Shown here: positions 1-11,706 of the stretch, one piece after another
Layout of the letters: every line of letters starts with the position of its first letter
How positions within the stretch are numbered: the stretch's first letter is position 1
NCBI GenBank assembly: GCA_032716605.1
Contig: CM064509.1
Span: 34,316,544 to 34,380,543 of the forward strand
Reading direction: 5' to 3'
From: Paralithodes platypus
Lineage: Eukaryota > Arthropoda > Malacostraca > Decapoda > Lithodidae
Length of the DNA: 64,000 bases
Position numbers and translations under genes: made by a program
Notes under the pieces: model-generated
What the model was told of the DNA's origin: nothing
What the model saw: only the letters and a program-made list of their open reading frames with translations
Databases searched by the model: none

Positions 1-76
1 TTCATATGCAGCATGTAACCACCACCTCCTCTCGTCATTCCTAGCTCTCCATTCATATATATTTTTCCATTCGTTG

Positions 77-114
<38 letters not shown>

Positions 115-224
115 TTCAACCTCCTCTCTCTCCCACCCCCTTTCATGTCTTTGTCGGAGCTCATCTTGGTCTTTCATCTCCCTGGTCCTCGCACCCAATC
201 TTTCGCACCTACCGTCTGTAACTT

Positions 225-505
225 ATCCCCTTTTCGTTTTTTAGTCTTTTTCTATTACGCATTTTCGCTTTTCATTCTTTCTTTCTCTTTTTCTATCACA
301 CCTTTTCGCTCTTTATTCTTTCTTATTCTTTTTTGTATTCCCCTTTTCGCTTTTCATTCTTTCTTTCTCTTTTGCTATTCCCCTTTTCGCTTTTTATTCT
401 TCCTTATTATTTTTCTATTCCCCATGTCGCATTTTATTATTTATTCTTTTTCTATTCCCATTTTCGCTTTTTATTCTTTCTTATTCCTTTTCTATTACGC
501 CTCAC
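225..505. repeat. T-rich tandem repeat, about 42-bp unit
   Basis: About six diverged units, each with a 'ttttcgctttttattctttc' core followed by a second pyrimidine-rich half ending in 'ctattc'. The pyrimidine bias gives a Phe/Ser-rich 155-codon frame across 145-612, which I treat as a repeat artefact and not a gene. Confidence 0.75.
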
Positions 506-680
506 CAGACTATAATCCATTCATGACCGCTAACCTCATTAACTCAAAGAAGGCTACAGCAGATGGGCTGGAAATCTTCATCCCTATTCCCTGGCGGACT
601 CTTCCCAAATAGATAACTCTAGTCCTTTTTGAGTCACAGGGGTTAAGGGTCACAATGTTTGGCCAACCTATAATGAATGG
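506..680. mobile_element. MITE family E, copy 1 (degenerate)
   Basis: Inverted termini: 'ccattcatgaccgctaacct' near 519 pairs imperfectly with 'cctataatgaatgg' near 667-680. The middle (ctcattaactcaaagaaggc ... agtcctttttgagtcacagg) is inverted too. The better copy of the same element lies at 22257-22466. Too small to code for a transposase. Confidence 0.6.
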
Positions 681-974
681 ACTATGCGTATTGTTTTTTT
701 CTTCTTTCTTTCCCCCCTTATTATTTTATTTTTGCTCTACCTGTTTACTATATCACCTTCAAAAATGTGTTCCTGGGCGTATTCTTTTTCTCGACTTTTT
801 CTTGTCTTGCTCTAAAGTGTCCGGACTTTCATCCTAATGCATTCAATTTATTCATTGATTCTCTAGCTTATGTGTTGCCTCAATCTCTTTCTTTACCATA
901 ATCTTATCCTCTATATTTTACGCTATCAATATATAATTGTTTTTCACATACACTAAACTCCGTATTATAAAAAC

Positions 975-977
<3 letters not shown>

Positions 978-1044
<67 letters not shown>
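978..1044. repeat. (AT)n microsatellite
   Basis: Almost pure alternating AT of roughly 66 bases. A shorter tract of the same kind lies at 82-110. The 680-978 interval between copy E1 and this tract is T-rich and holds nothing I recognise. Confidence 0.95.
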
Positions 1045-1049
<5 letters not shown>

Positions 1050-1254
1050 GATAAATTAAGACATAAATAGAGAGGAGGGTTCTTCCAACCCTATATGGAA
1101 CAAAGATAAAATAACGAGTGGTATTTTGTGATAAAAGATAAGCAAAGAATTTTTTCTGGTTATTTCGTCTATGAAGCTTTAGAGCCTCTCGTAACTGAGC
1201 TTTAACTATATGGACGTGATGGCATTATTTTAAAACCTCACTTACGTGTAAGTC

Positions 1255-1835
1255 TGTGTGTGAGTGTGTGCGTAAGTTTTGGTTGGTGAATGTACTGCAT
1301 TATAAATGGTGTGTTGACTGAGCCTGCGTATTGTTGTTGTTGTTGTTGCTGTTCCCCAAGCTGCCTGGCCGAACAGCCCCAAGGCCCCGAGCAATTCCAA
1401 GGCCACAACCGAGCGCCCCCACAGAACCCTCCCCGCCGACCACAATAAAGCCTGGGTGACCGAAGCCACTCCATGGCGGGGAGCTGAGGAGGGTGCGGAA
1501 ACGCCCGGGAAACGTGCGTATTGTTGTTGTTATTGTTGCATGTGTGTGTAACTTGGTTGGTAAATGTATTATGAATGGTGTGTTGACTGTGAGTGTATTT
1601 GTTGTTGTTGTTGTTGTGTAACGTTTGGTTGGTGAATGTATTATGAAATGTGTGTGTTGACTGTGAGTGTATTTGTTGTTGTTGTTGTGTAACGTTTGGT
1701 TGGTGAATGTATTATGAATGGTGTGTTGACTGAGTGTATTTGTTGTTGTTGTTGTTGTTGTGTAACGTTTGGTTGGTGAATGTATTATGAATGTGTGTGT
1801 TGACTAGGTATGTGTGTATTGGTGTGTGTGGTGAA
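1255..1835. repeat. TTG/GT minisatellite, about 65-75-bp unit
   Basis: At least five units read 'aacgtttggttggtgaatgt', then 'attatgaatggtgtgttgac', then a (TTG)n run of variable length. The TTG run accounts for most of the length difference. A GC-rich segment (1350-1514) interrupts the array after the first unit. Confidence 0.85.
1350..1514. other. GC-rich unique block inside a minisatellite
   Basis: About 165 bases, strongly GC- and CpG-rich (for example 'ccccgccgaccacaataaag', 'cgcccgggaaacg'), in AT-rich surroundings. It is bounded on both sides by the same sequence 'tgcgtattgttgttgtt' (about 1325 and 1515), as if an insertion had duplicated part of a unit. No family recognised. The minus-strand frame through it ends in the poly-Gln stretch made by TTG repeats and has no support as a gene. 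Confidence 0.55.
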
Positions 1836-1852
1836 TATGCAGTATTTATTTT

Positions 1853-2165
1853 TCAGATACAGCGGTTATATATACCGAGGACCGTCGGAAATGTGTATTT
1901 ACCTATCATCCAACCATCTTAAAACACGCCCCTCACTAGTGGAAAGGGCTATGGAGATCAGTTAAAATGTGTGGTTGAAGACTATAGTAAAGCAATAATA
2001 AGCTGTATTTGACAATAACCGGTTGCTATGGGATACACCCTCATCCCCCCACGACTTATTGAAATTCTCATCTAGGTCTATGTTTTCCCTAACCGAACCT
2101 GTTGTTGGATAATTCTCACTTCCAACGCTCCTCGGTACGGTATGTAAAACCACTGTATCTGAAAG
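1853..2165. mobile_element. MITE family M, copy 1 (complete)
   Basis: Ends are inverted repeats: 'ttcagatacagcggttatat' on the left and 'ggtatgtaaaaccactgtat' followed by ctgaa on the right. Length is about 313 bp, with no transposase frame. Half copies with the same internal words (cattatccaacaatct, catgacttatt...atctaggctatgtt) occur at 52518-52655 and 54765-54955. No target duplication could be read with confidence. Confidence 0.65.
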
Positions 2166-2320
2166 AAGAAAAAAAAGTAAAAGACATATAAATAAATATA
2201 TATTTGCTAAAATCATGATCACACCTAAAAGTCAGCATTACCATCCTTTCTAAGCTGCATTAAATCGACTAATTATAGCCAAAATATTATGGAGAAAATT
2301 GCCACTTTGCTGAAAGAGTT

Positions 2321-2588
2321 AAGGGGGTAGTGGTTATTTTGTTGGTCTATATATTCATTCATTCATATAATTTGTAGTTTCAGGGGGCTAGGAATCCTTG
2401 TATAATTCGCCTACTCGACGAGACAGAGAAACGAGCGAGGGAACGCGAAAGTGGCACTGAAGGTCTTATAATTTACAACGAAATGGGGCGAGAGGTCTTA
2501 AAGTCGCCAAACTAATAGAGCGAGCTTCTTAGAATCTCAAAACTAATGGGGCTAAACATTGGGGACAAGGGGTCCAGAAATTAAAAGT
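2321..2588 (+). mobile_element. Family D element, degenerate copy
   Basis: Begins at 'gttaagggggtagtggttat' and keeps the right half of the family consensus: 'acaacgaaatggggcgagag', 'gccaaactaatagagcg', 'ggggctaaacattgg', then 'ggggtccag'. The central GCTCGC core is absent, replaced by unrelated sequence around 2385-2450. It abuts a better D copy directly. Confidence 0.65.
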
Positions 2589-2589
2589 T

Positions 2590-2915
2590 TAAGGGGAGGT
2601 ATTTAGTTTGTTCCCTAGACCTCCATCAACCTTAAAATTACACCCCCTTGAGTCCCTTTCAAGATAAATTTGTACATTTTTCGGTAGAAAAATGTCCCGG
2701 CCAAAAGCCGGTTCCTCTTAAATTACAGGCTCGCTATCGCTCGCCAGGATAAAATCGACACCTAAATGGCACGAAAGGTCTTAATATGGGGTGAACGTTC
2801 TTAAAATCGCTAAACTAATGGGGCAAACATTTTATAATATCAAAAGCAATGAGGCTAAACATGAGGGAGAAAGGGGTCAAGAAAAAAAAAATCCCTCAAG
2901 TGGAGATCTGCCCTG
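2590..2915 (+). mobile_element. Family D element
   Basis: In order: 'ttaaggggaggtatttagt', 'agacctccatcaa', 'aagataaatttgtacatttt', 'tcggtagaaaaatgtcccgg', 'ggctcgctatcgctcgccag', 'atcgacacctaaatggcacg', 'actaatggggcaaac' and 'gagggagaaaggggtcaag'. This order is shared by about ten copies in the window. TTAA next to a G run at the end suggests a TTAA target duplication. The element is non-coding. 2170-2320 is unassigned. Confidence 0.75.
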
Positions 2916-3008
2916 AAGGTAAAACAATCCCACACAATTAATGGTGATGCTACATAATATTATACCGTTTGCGTTAATAGTTCGCCCACAATTTAAGCGG
3001 GAATTATG
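2916..3008. other. Unassigned spacer before the minisatellite
   Basis: Short sequence with no recognisable feature. The first partial minisatellite words ('actttatgctgaaacgctcc') appear at its right edge. Confidence 0.5.
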
Positions 3009-4028
3009 CGACTTTATGCTGAAACGCTCCCCCATGGCTTTATGCTGAAACGCTCCCCCACGGCTTTATGCTGAAACGCTCCCCCACGGCTTTATGCTGA
3101 AACGCTCCCCCACGGCTTTATGCTGAAACGCTCCCCCATGGCTTTATGCTGAAACGCTCCCCCATGGCTTTATGCTGAAACGATCCCCCACGACTTTATG
3201 CTGAAACGCTCCCCCATGGCTTTATGCTGAAACGCTCCCCCATGGCTTTATGCTGAAACGCTCCCCCATGGCTTTATGCTGAAACGCTCCCCCACGACTT
3301 TATGCTGAAACGCTCCCCCACGGCTTTATGCTGAAACGCTCCCCCATGGCTTTATGCTGAAACGCTCCCCCATGGCTTTATGCTGAAACGATCCCCCACG
3401 ACTTTATGCTGAAACGCTCCCCCATGGCTTTATGCTGAAACGCTCCCCCACGGCTTTATGCTGAAACGCTCCCCCATGGCTTTATGCTGAAACGCTCCCC
3501 CATGGCTTTATGCTGAAACGCTCCCCCACGGCTTTATGCTGAAACGCTCCCCCATGGCTTTATGCTGAAACGCCCCGCCATGGCTTTATGCTGAAACGCT
3601 CCCCCATGGCTTTATGCTGAAACGCTCCCCCACGACTTTATGCTGAAACGCTCCCCCATGGCTTTATGCTGAAACGCTCCCCCATGGCTTTATGCTGAAA
3701 CGCTCCCCCACCGCCTTATGCTGAAAACGCTCCCCCATGGCTTTATGCTGAAACGCTCCCCCATGGCTTTATGCTGAAACGCTCCCCCACGGCTTTATGC
3801 TGAAACGCTCCCCCATGGCTTTATGCTGAAACGCTCCCCCATGGCTTTATGCTGAAACGCTCCCCCATGGCTTTATGCTGAAACGCTCCCCCATGGCTTT
3901 ATGCTGAAACGCTCCCCCACGGCTTTATGCTGAAACGCTTCCCCATGGCTTTATGCTGAAACGCTCCCCCACGGCTTTATGCTGAAACGCTCCCCCATGG
4001 CTTTATGCTGAAACGCTCCCCCATGGCT
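3009..4028. repeat. 26-bp minisatellite, about 39 units
   Basis: Unit is 'ctttatgctgaaacgctccc' plus 'cccatg'. About 39 units in strict register, very homogeneous. Variation sits mainly at one position, CCCATGG versus CCCACGG, with a third variant CCCACGAC. One unit has an extra A (near 3722), two carry 'cgatcc' and one 'cgccccgcc'. Neither strand keeps a long reading frame. Confidence 0.97.
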
Positions 4029-4162
4029 TTTTTCTTTTCAGCTGTCTACAATCCCCTTTTATAATGTCGGTTCTTACCATCCCTCGCGAAAAGAGTTGGA
4101 ATTATGGGGGCAGAACACGAGTTTTGGCCGTGACTGTACACACGCTGCCCGAACTGGACTGC

Positions 4163-4443
4163 TTAAGAGAGCCCACCTCGCTTTTTTCTCTTTCTCTCCA
4201 TCTTTTTTGGGCTTGTATCCATTCAGCCTACTGTTTTAAGACGTTTACTCCCATCTAGGTGTCAATATTTTCCTGGCGAGCGGTAGCGAGCCAGCATATA
4301 TATACTTTTGTTTTGACAGCAAGCTAAATTTGTAAATTTTTCGATAGAATTTTTTTTCCGGCGAAGCCGGATTTCTCCATACAATGCTGGCTCGCTATCG
4401 CTCGCCAGGAAGAAATTGAAACCTGGATGGAGATAAACGTCTT
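4163..4443. mobile_element. Family C element, right end missing
   Basis: Starts with TTAA (4163-4166) then 'gagagcccacctcgc'. It contains 'cttgtatccattc', 'gacgtttactcccatctagg', 'cctggcgagcggtagcgagc', 'ccggcgaagccgg' and 'gctggctcgctatcgctcgc', i.e. most of the long inverted repeat. It stops at 'gataaacgtcttaa', exactly where a family B MITE begins. Complete C copies continue there with 'aacagttggctgaatgggg'. Confidence 0.8.
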
Positions 4444-4676
4444 AACCCTTTCACGCTTTTGACGCAATTTTGAGCCTATAAGGGATACTTTAAAGCCTTT
4501 GTTACCATCAGGGATATTTAGAAACCTTTAGTTTAGTTACTTCAACCTCTGCAGTTGTCTTTGAGTTAGCTGTGGGCAGAAAACTAATTTTGGAGAGGTA
4601 ATTATAAGAGTGAGAGAACTCTATTTCTTGTTGCTAATCTGGCAACCTCTGCGTCATAAAAGCGTGAAAGAGTTAA
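4442..4676 (+). mobile_element. Family B MITE (TTAA-flanked, piggyBac-like ends), copy 1
   Basis: Bounded by TTAA at 4442 and 4673. Termini 'ttaaccctttcacgc' and 'gcgtgaaagagttaa' are inverted repeats. Length is 235 bp with no coding capacity. A second copy in the opposite orientation lies at 43151-43390, where the empty site is available. TTAA target duplication with CCC termini is the hallmark of the piggyBac superfamily; the assignment rests on that alone. Confidence 0.85.
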
Positions 4677-5060
4677 GGGGGCCCACCTCGCTTTTTTTTT
4701 CTTTCTCTCCCTCTCTCTTTGGCTTGTATCCATTCGGCCACATTCAGCCTACTGTTTTAAGACGTTTACCCCCATCTACAGTAGGTGTCAATATTTGCCT
4801 GGCGAGCGGTAGCGAGCCAGCATATATATATTTTTGTTTTGACAGCAAGCTAAATTTGTACATTTTTCGATAGAAAATTGTCTCCGGCGAAGTCGGATTT
4901 CTCCATACAATGCTGGCTCGCTATCGCTCGCCAGGAAGAAATCGACACCTGGATGGGGATAAACGTCTTGAAACAGTTGGCTGAATGGGGCCGAATGGAT
5001 ACAACCAGAGAAAGAAAGAAAAGGAGAGAGAGATACCAAAAAGCAGGTGAACCCCCTTAA
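4673..5060. mobile_element. Family C foldback element, complete
   Basis: TTAA at both ends (4673, 5057). Terminal inverted repeats 'ttaagggggcccacctcgc' and 'aagcaggtgaacccccttaa'. Long inverted arms run from 'tgtatccattcgg' and 'ggcgagcggtagcgagccag' to 'gctggctcgctatcgctcgc' and 'cgaatggatacaa'. The centre holds the core 'tttttcgatagaaaattgtc' and 'ccggcgaagtcgg'. 388 bp; non-coding. Confidence 0.85.
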
Positions 5061-5185
5061 ATAAACCAGGTCGGTGGGGGAGTAGTAGTATCTCCGCGTC
5101 ACAAAACCCCGGCCATCGGAGAGGAGGGGCTGAGCAGGTCGTAACACACCGGATCATAACCCTGATATAGCCGCGGCAGCCAAGG

Positions 5186-5239
5186 AGGAGGGGGGAGGGG
5201 GAGGAGGAGGAGGAGGAGGAGGAGGAGGAGGAGGAGGAG
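5186..5239. repeat. (GGA)n tract
   Basis: Purine-only GGA repeats, preceded by GA/GC-rich sequence from 5090. Confidence 0.9.
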
Positions 5240-5267
5240 GCATATTTTATACCCCACCCCTCTCTCT

Positions 5268-5960
5268 CTTCCCTCCCAGATTATGGCTAGCCCCCTTTCT
5301 ATTTATTCTATCTGGCTTCTCGGCTGTTTCGTGTTCTCTTGTTTTGCTTTTTGTTCTCATTTCTTCACACCTTTACGGGCGTATGATTATAACTTATACC
5401 TCAACCCAATCCCTCCCCCTTCCCAGATTATGGCTAATCCCCCATTCTATCTATTCATTCTATCTGACTGTTTCGTGTTCTCTTTTTACTTGTTTGTTCT
5501 CATTTCTTCTCACCTTTACGAGGGGTTTATAACTTCTACCCCCACCCCTCCCCTCTCTCTCCCTTCACAGATTATGGCTAGTCCCCCATTCTATCTATTC
5601 TATCTGATTTCTCTGCTGTTCTCTGTTCTCTCGTTTTACGTTGTTTTCTAATTTATCACCTTTACGTGGGTATATAATTATAAATTCTACCCCTCTACCC
5701 CCTTTTCCCTTTCCAGATTATGGCTAGTCCCCTTCCTATTTATTCTATCTGGCTAGTCTGATCTTCTGTGTATTTTATGTTTACTCTTTTCTTCTCATTT
5801 CTTATTCATTCTCTTTGCGCTTTTCTCTCCCTTCCAGATTATGGATATCCCCTCTTTCTGTCTGTTATATCTGGCTTCTCTGCTCTTCTGTTTTCTCTTG
5901 TTACTCTTTTAATTTCCTTTCTTATTAATTATCTTTACGCTATTCTCTCCCTGTCTAGTC
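5268..5960. repeat. About 145-bp tandem repeat, five diverged units
   Basis: Each unit starts with 'cagattatggctagtccc', goes on with 'attctatctggcttctctg' and ends with 'catttcttctcacctttacg' and a CCCC/TACCCC stretch. Unit starts are near 5276, 5425, 5567, 5715 and 5835. The 'cttccag' before each unit resembles a splice acceptor, but no exon pattern follows. 5961-6270 is T-rich with nothing recognised. Confidence 0.7.
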
Positions 5961-6269
5961 TTGATTTTCCTACTTCTCTTCGTAGCCCACCGGATCATAA
6001 GCCCGACCTAAATATCTGCACTCGTACTTTATAACACGTCTAAATTCTGGCTCAGGTTATAGTTAGTCTTTGTTTCCAATTACTCTTTCCTTATTTCTTT
6101 TCTCTTCTTTATATTTTTGTTCTTATATTCTGTTCTATTCTCTAGATCTCTTTCTCTTTTCTTCTGCTTTGTTACCCCTTCTTCCTACTTTCCCTTATAC
6201 TATTGAGTTTGCTATCGCTACTAGAATTAAGTCCTGGCCACCTCGCTGGAATTGTATAATGTCTGTGTG

Positions 6270-8171
<1,902 letters not shown>

Positions 8172-8603
8172 TTATATAGCTTTATACATGAACCTTGTTA
8201 TGACTTCTGATGAATTATATAGCTTTATACATGAACCTTGTTATGACTTGTGATGAATTATATAGCTTTATACATGAACCTTGTTATGACTTGTGATGAA
8301 TTATATAGCTTTATACATGAACCTTGTTATGACTTGTGATGAATTATATAGCTTTATACATGAACCTTGTTATGACTTGTGATGAATTATATAGCTTTAT
8401 ACATGAACCTTGTTATGACTTGTGATGAATTATATAGCTTTATACATGAACCTTGTTATGACTTGTGATGAATTATATAGCTTTATACATGAACCTTGTT
8501 ATGACTTGTGATGAATTATATAGCTTTATACATGAACCTTGTTATGACTTGTGATGAATTATATAGCTTTATACATGAACCTTGTTATGACTTGTGATGA
8601 ATT
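8172..8603. repeat. 43-bp minisatellite, about 10 units
   Basis: Unit is 'gaattatatagctttataca' plus 'tgaaccttgttatgacttgtgat'. Units are practically identical; the first differs by a few bases (gacttctgatg), and the last runs into 'gaatttcttgagtg'. Confidence 0.97.
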
Positions 8604-8712
8604 TCTTGAGTGAAATTTAGGTTCGAAATGTCTGACGTAAAGCTTTATGCAAGTTCACCCAACTATAGTAATCTACCACTCGCCTACAGTACACGGTAGA
8701 AATGAACGCTAA

Positions 8713-9074
8713 AGGGGGAGGTAGTCGTTTTATGGATCCCCTTCTCCATCATGTTTAGCCCCATTAGTTTTGAAATTTTAAGACGTTCGTTCCAATATGT
8801 TAGCGATTTTAGATGTTTCACCCCATTTCTTTGTCAATAATAAGACCTTTCGTGGCATTTAGGTTTGATAGTTTCCTGGTGAGCGATAGCGAGCCTGTAC
8901 TATTGGGCGAAGGCCGGGATATTTTTCTACCGAGAAATGTACATATTTATCTTAAAAGAGGGTCTATTTTTTTTTTTTTTTTAATCTTGATGGAAGTCTT
9001 GCGAGAAAACTAAAACAAGAATAAATTAATGAATATATTAATAACTCAAATAATAACCACTATTCCCTTAAATG
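8713..9074 (-). mobile_element. Family D element (minus orientation)
   Basis: Starts 'agggggaggtagtcgtttta' and runs through 'catgtttagccccattagtt', 'ttaagacgttcg', 'gtggcatttaggt', 'gagcgatagcgagcctgta', 'ttctaccgagaaatgtacat', 'ttgatggaagtc' to 'ccactattcccttaa'. The pattern is the reverse complement of the copy at 2590. Both ends are near TTAA or TAAA. Confidence 0.75.
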
Positions 9075-9372
9075 AACACAACAATGGTACACAAAAACAG
9101 TGGTCTTTGGTGTATAGACTCGTATATAGTAAAACATTAAAAGATTAGAACACTCTTTTTAGGTACCATTTGTGTTACAATGAAGGGTTCCAATGTATAC
9201 AGTCTAGTCACTCATAGAAATGCAACATAGCTTCAAATATTGTTAGAAAAATGTTGCTGGTCGAAAATTGCAGAAATGAGTGATCGTATGACAACTGGAT
9301 TATGGTGATCGTCTGGCAAAGTCCCCAATTCTGGCCATCACATCCACGCCAGAAATCAGGCCCTTCTATATC
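9075..9372. other. Unassigned sequence
   Basis: About 300 bases between D and C elements. No reading frame, repeat or RNA signature seen. Confidence 0.5.
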
Positions 9373-9728
9373 TTAAAGGAGCCCACCTCGCTTTGTTTCT
9401 TTTTCTCTCCATCTTGCTTTGGCTTGTATCCATTCGGCCCCATTCAGCCTACAGTTTTAAGACGTTACTCCCATCCAGGTGTCAATATTTTCCTGGCGAG
9501 CGGTAGCGAGCCAGCATATATACATTTTTGTTTTGACAGCAAGCTAAATTTGTAAATTTTTCGATAGAAAAATTTCTCCGGCAAAGCCGGATTTCTCCAT
9601 ACAATGCTGGCTCGCTATCGCTCGCCAGGAAGAAATCGACACCTGGATGGGGATAAACGTCTTAAAACAGTTGTCGGAATGAGGCCGAATGGATACAAGC
9701 CAGGGAAAGAGAGAAAAAGAGAGAGATT
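9373..9728. mobile_element. Family C foldback element, right terminus missing
   Basis: TTAA at 9373, then 'aggagcccacctcgc'. Both inverted arms and the core (tcgatagaaaaatttctccg) are intact. The right end breaks off after 'gagagaaaaagagagaga', so the last 25 bp or so with the TTAA are lost. A family A element follows. Confidence 0.8.
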
Positions 9729-9756
9729 TTTGTTTTGTTTATCCATTTCTCATTCA

Positions 9757-9957
9757 GTACCGGTGTCGTCCTTTTAACTTTGTTCTGGCTACTGTTAGAC
9801 GATTTGATTTCTTTTATAAGGACCTCCAGGAAGTAACAGGCTTCGAACTATCTCACTTAACCCATTTCATTACCACAATGCCTGCTTAAACGGCATAACA
9901 TCGTCTAAATATAGCTAGAATATAATAAAAATGACGTCGCCGGTACAGAAGGGGTTG
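9757..9957. mobile_element. Family A MITE, left TTAA lost
   Basis: Left end 'gtaccggtgtcgtccttt', right end 'gacgtcgccggtacagaagg' plus ggttga. Internal inverted words are 'tagacgattt' and 'atcgtctaaatatagctag'. Same family as 11180, 42656, 43085, 47453 and 57129. Confidence 0.75.
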
Positions 9958-10077
9958 ATATAAATAGAGAATATCTTATGTGCTAGTGCTTTTTTTTTTT
10001 TTTTTGTATATACGGTATATGTTTTTATTGTATAGTTTCCTCGATAGACCTAACAAGCAAAAAAAAAAATAGACTCC

Positions 10078-10233
10078 TAGGATTATAGGCTCGCTATCGC
10101 TCGCCACCTAAATGGCACGAAAGATCTTGATATTGACAACAAATGGGGCGAAAGTTCTTTAAATTGCCAAATTAATGGAACGAACATCATAAAATCTTCA
10201 AGCTAATGGGACTAAACATGATGGAGGAAAAAT
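10078..10233 (+). mobile_element. Family D element, 3' half
   Basis: From 'ggattataggctcgctatcg' through 'cacctaaatggcacgaaag', 'acaaatggggcgaaagttct' and 'gactaaacatgatggaggaa' to 'aatgactacctcccccctta'. The last 20 bases are the element terminus and form the first unit of the tandem array that follows. Confidence 0.75.
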
Positions 10234-10588
10234 GACTACCTCCCCCCTTAAATGACTACCTCCCCCCTTAAATGACTACCTCCCCCCTTAAATGACTACC
10301 TCCCACCTTAAATGACTACCTCCCCCCTTAAATGACTACCTCCCCCCTTAAATGACTACCTCCCCCCTTAAATGACTACCTCCCCCCTTAAATGACTACC
10401 TCCCCCCTTAAATGACTACCTCCCCCCTTAAATGACTACCTCCCCCCTTAAATGACTACCTCCCCCATAAATTACTACCTCTCCCCTTAAATTACTACCT
10501 CCCCCCTTAACTGACTACCTCCCCCTTAAATGGCTACCTCCCCCCTTAAATGACTACCTCCCCCCTTAAATGACTACCTCCCCCTTAA
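10230..10588. repeat. 20-bp tandem array built from the family D terminus
   Basis: About 18 units of 'aatgactacctcccccctta'. The unit equals the right terminus of family D including its TTAA. The left dozen units are practically identical; the last five or six diverge and change length (ccataaattactacct, actgactacct). Confidence 0.9.
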
Positions 10589-10671
10589 ACCACATTATTC
10601 AGTTTGGTTGATTATTGTTCTATCATGATCGGATGCTCTGTACAAGTTGTGAACATGTGGACCGATTGTTT

Positions 10672-10832
10672 AACTTTAGGGGGTGTATAGGTTTTTTGGG
10701 GACCCCCTTTTCCTTCATGCTTAGCCCCATTTGTTATTAGGTTTTATGATGTTCACCCTATTTCTCTGGCGATTTTTTAGATCTTTTGTTCAACTTCCCT
10801 GTCAATATTAAGACCTTTTGTGCCTTTTAGGT
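10672..10832 (-). mobile_element. Family D element fragment running into (TC)n
   Basis: Has 'agggggtgtataggtttttt', 'catgcttagccccatttgtt', 'tctctggcgattttttagat', 'gtcaatattaagaccttttg' and 'tgccttttaggtgtcg'. Homology stops at the point where the (TC)n tract starts, so the core and the other half are missing. Confidence 0.7.
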
Positions 10833-10837
10833 GTCGT

Positions 10838-11006
<169 letters not shown>

Positions 11007-11179
11007 CATAATTTACTTGACCATAATAATGAGCTATTTCAACCATATTACATCATGTTTTCCAATTTTCACTAGACGAAAATATTTAGCGTTAGCAGAA
11101 TTTCACGTATCCGCAAGCTAAGGCATATTTTGTCTAACTTTCCTCTCGCGATGAAGTAATTGTAAAAACCCACTGAACT

Positions 11180-11375
11180 TTAACCCTTTCTGTACCGGCG
11201 ACGTCTTTTGATTGTTTCTAGCTATATTTAGACGATTTTGTGCAGTTCAAAAAGGATCTGTGGTAGCAATAAGGGTTAAATGAGATCGTTCGAAGCCTGT
11301 TAATTGCTGGAGGACTTTTTTTTTTAACTGAATAACCTCGTCTACTAGTACCGGTAAAATGACGTAACTTTGGAC
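11180..11375. mobile_element. Family A MITE, left part
   Basis: TTAA at 11180, then 'ccctttctgtaccggcgacg', 'tagctatatttagacgattt', 'aggatctgtggtagcaa', 'ctggaggacttt' and 'gaataacctcgtctactagt'. The right terminus is not reached in place; a matching right end occurs at 11600-11665. Confidence 0.75.
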
Positions 11376-11599
11376 GGGGAGATAATTTCGGACATTCTGG
11401 AAATAATATAATGAACCGCAGTTATGGGATAAATACATGATGTTATGGAAATACAAGTATGTCTGCGGTGTTCTTCCAAAGTGCAGAGCCATTATTCAAT
11501 AACTGCACCTTATATACTTTTATTCAGAAATGTCCGAAGTATACTCCCTTGACCGAAGTAATTAGGCCTTTTTACGGTAGCTAGAATACAATTAATAAG

Positions 11600-11668
11600 A
11601 CGTCGCCGGTACAGACAAGACCAATACTACTAAGTAGTAGTATTGGTCTTGGGTGCAGAAGGGGTTAA
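11600..11668. mobile_element. Family A right terminus split by a perfect hairpin
   Basis: 'aagacgtcgccggtacaga' is followed by a 36-base hairpin (11616-11651: 16-base arms, 4-base loop) and then 'tgcagaaggggttaa'. In other family A copies 'ccggtacagaaggggttaa' is continuous, so the hairpin is an insertion with a near-duplicated tacaga/tgcaga at its edges. Confidence 0.75.
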
Positions 11669-11706
11669 TGTGCATACGGAAGCAGAAAATATGCTGAATG
11701 GCCTAG

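Noticed and set aside
145..612. 155-codon plus-strand frame, Phe/Ser-rich
   Set aside because: Made of the T-rich 42-bp tandem repeat and the edge of MITE E1; no domain, no codon bias of a gene.
8172..8603. Possible CRISPR-like array (43-bp units)
   Set aside because: Units are directly adjacent with no unique spacers; eukaryotic context. Same argument for the 26-bp and 67-bp arrays.
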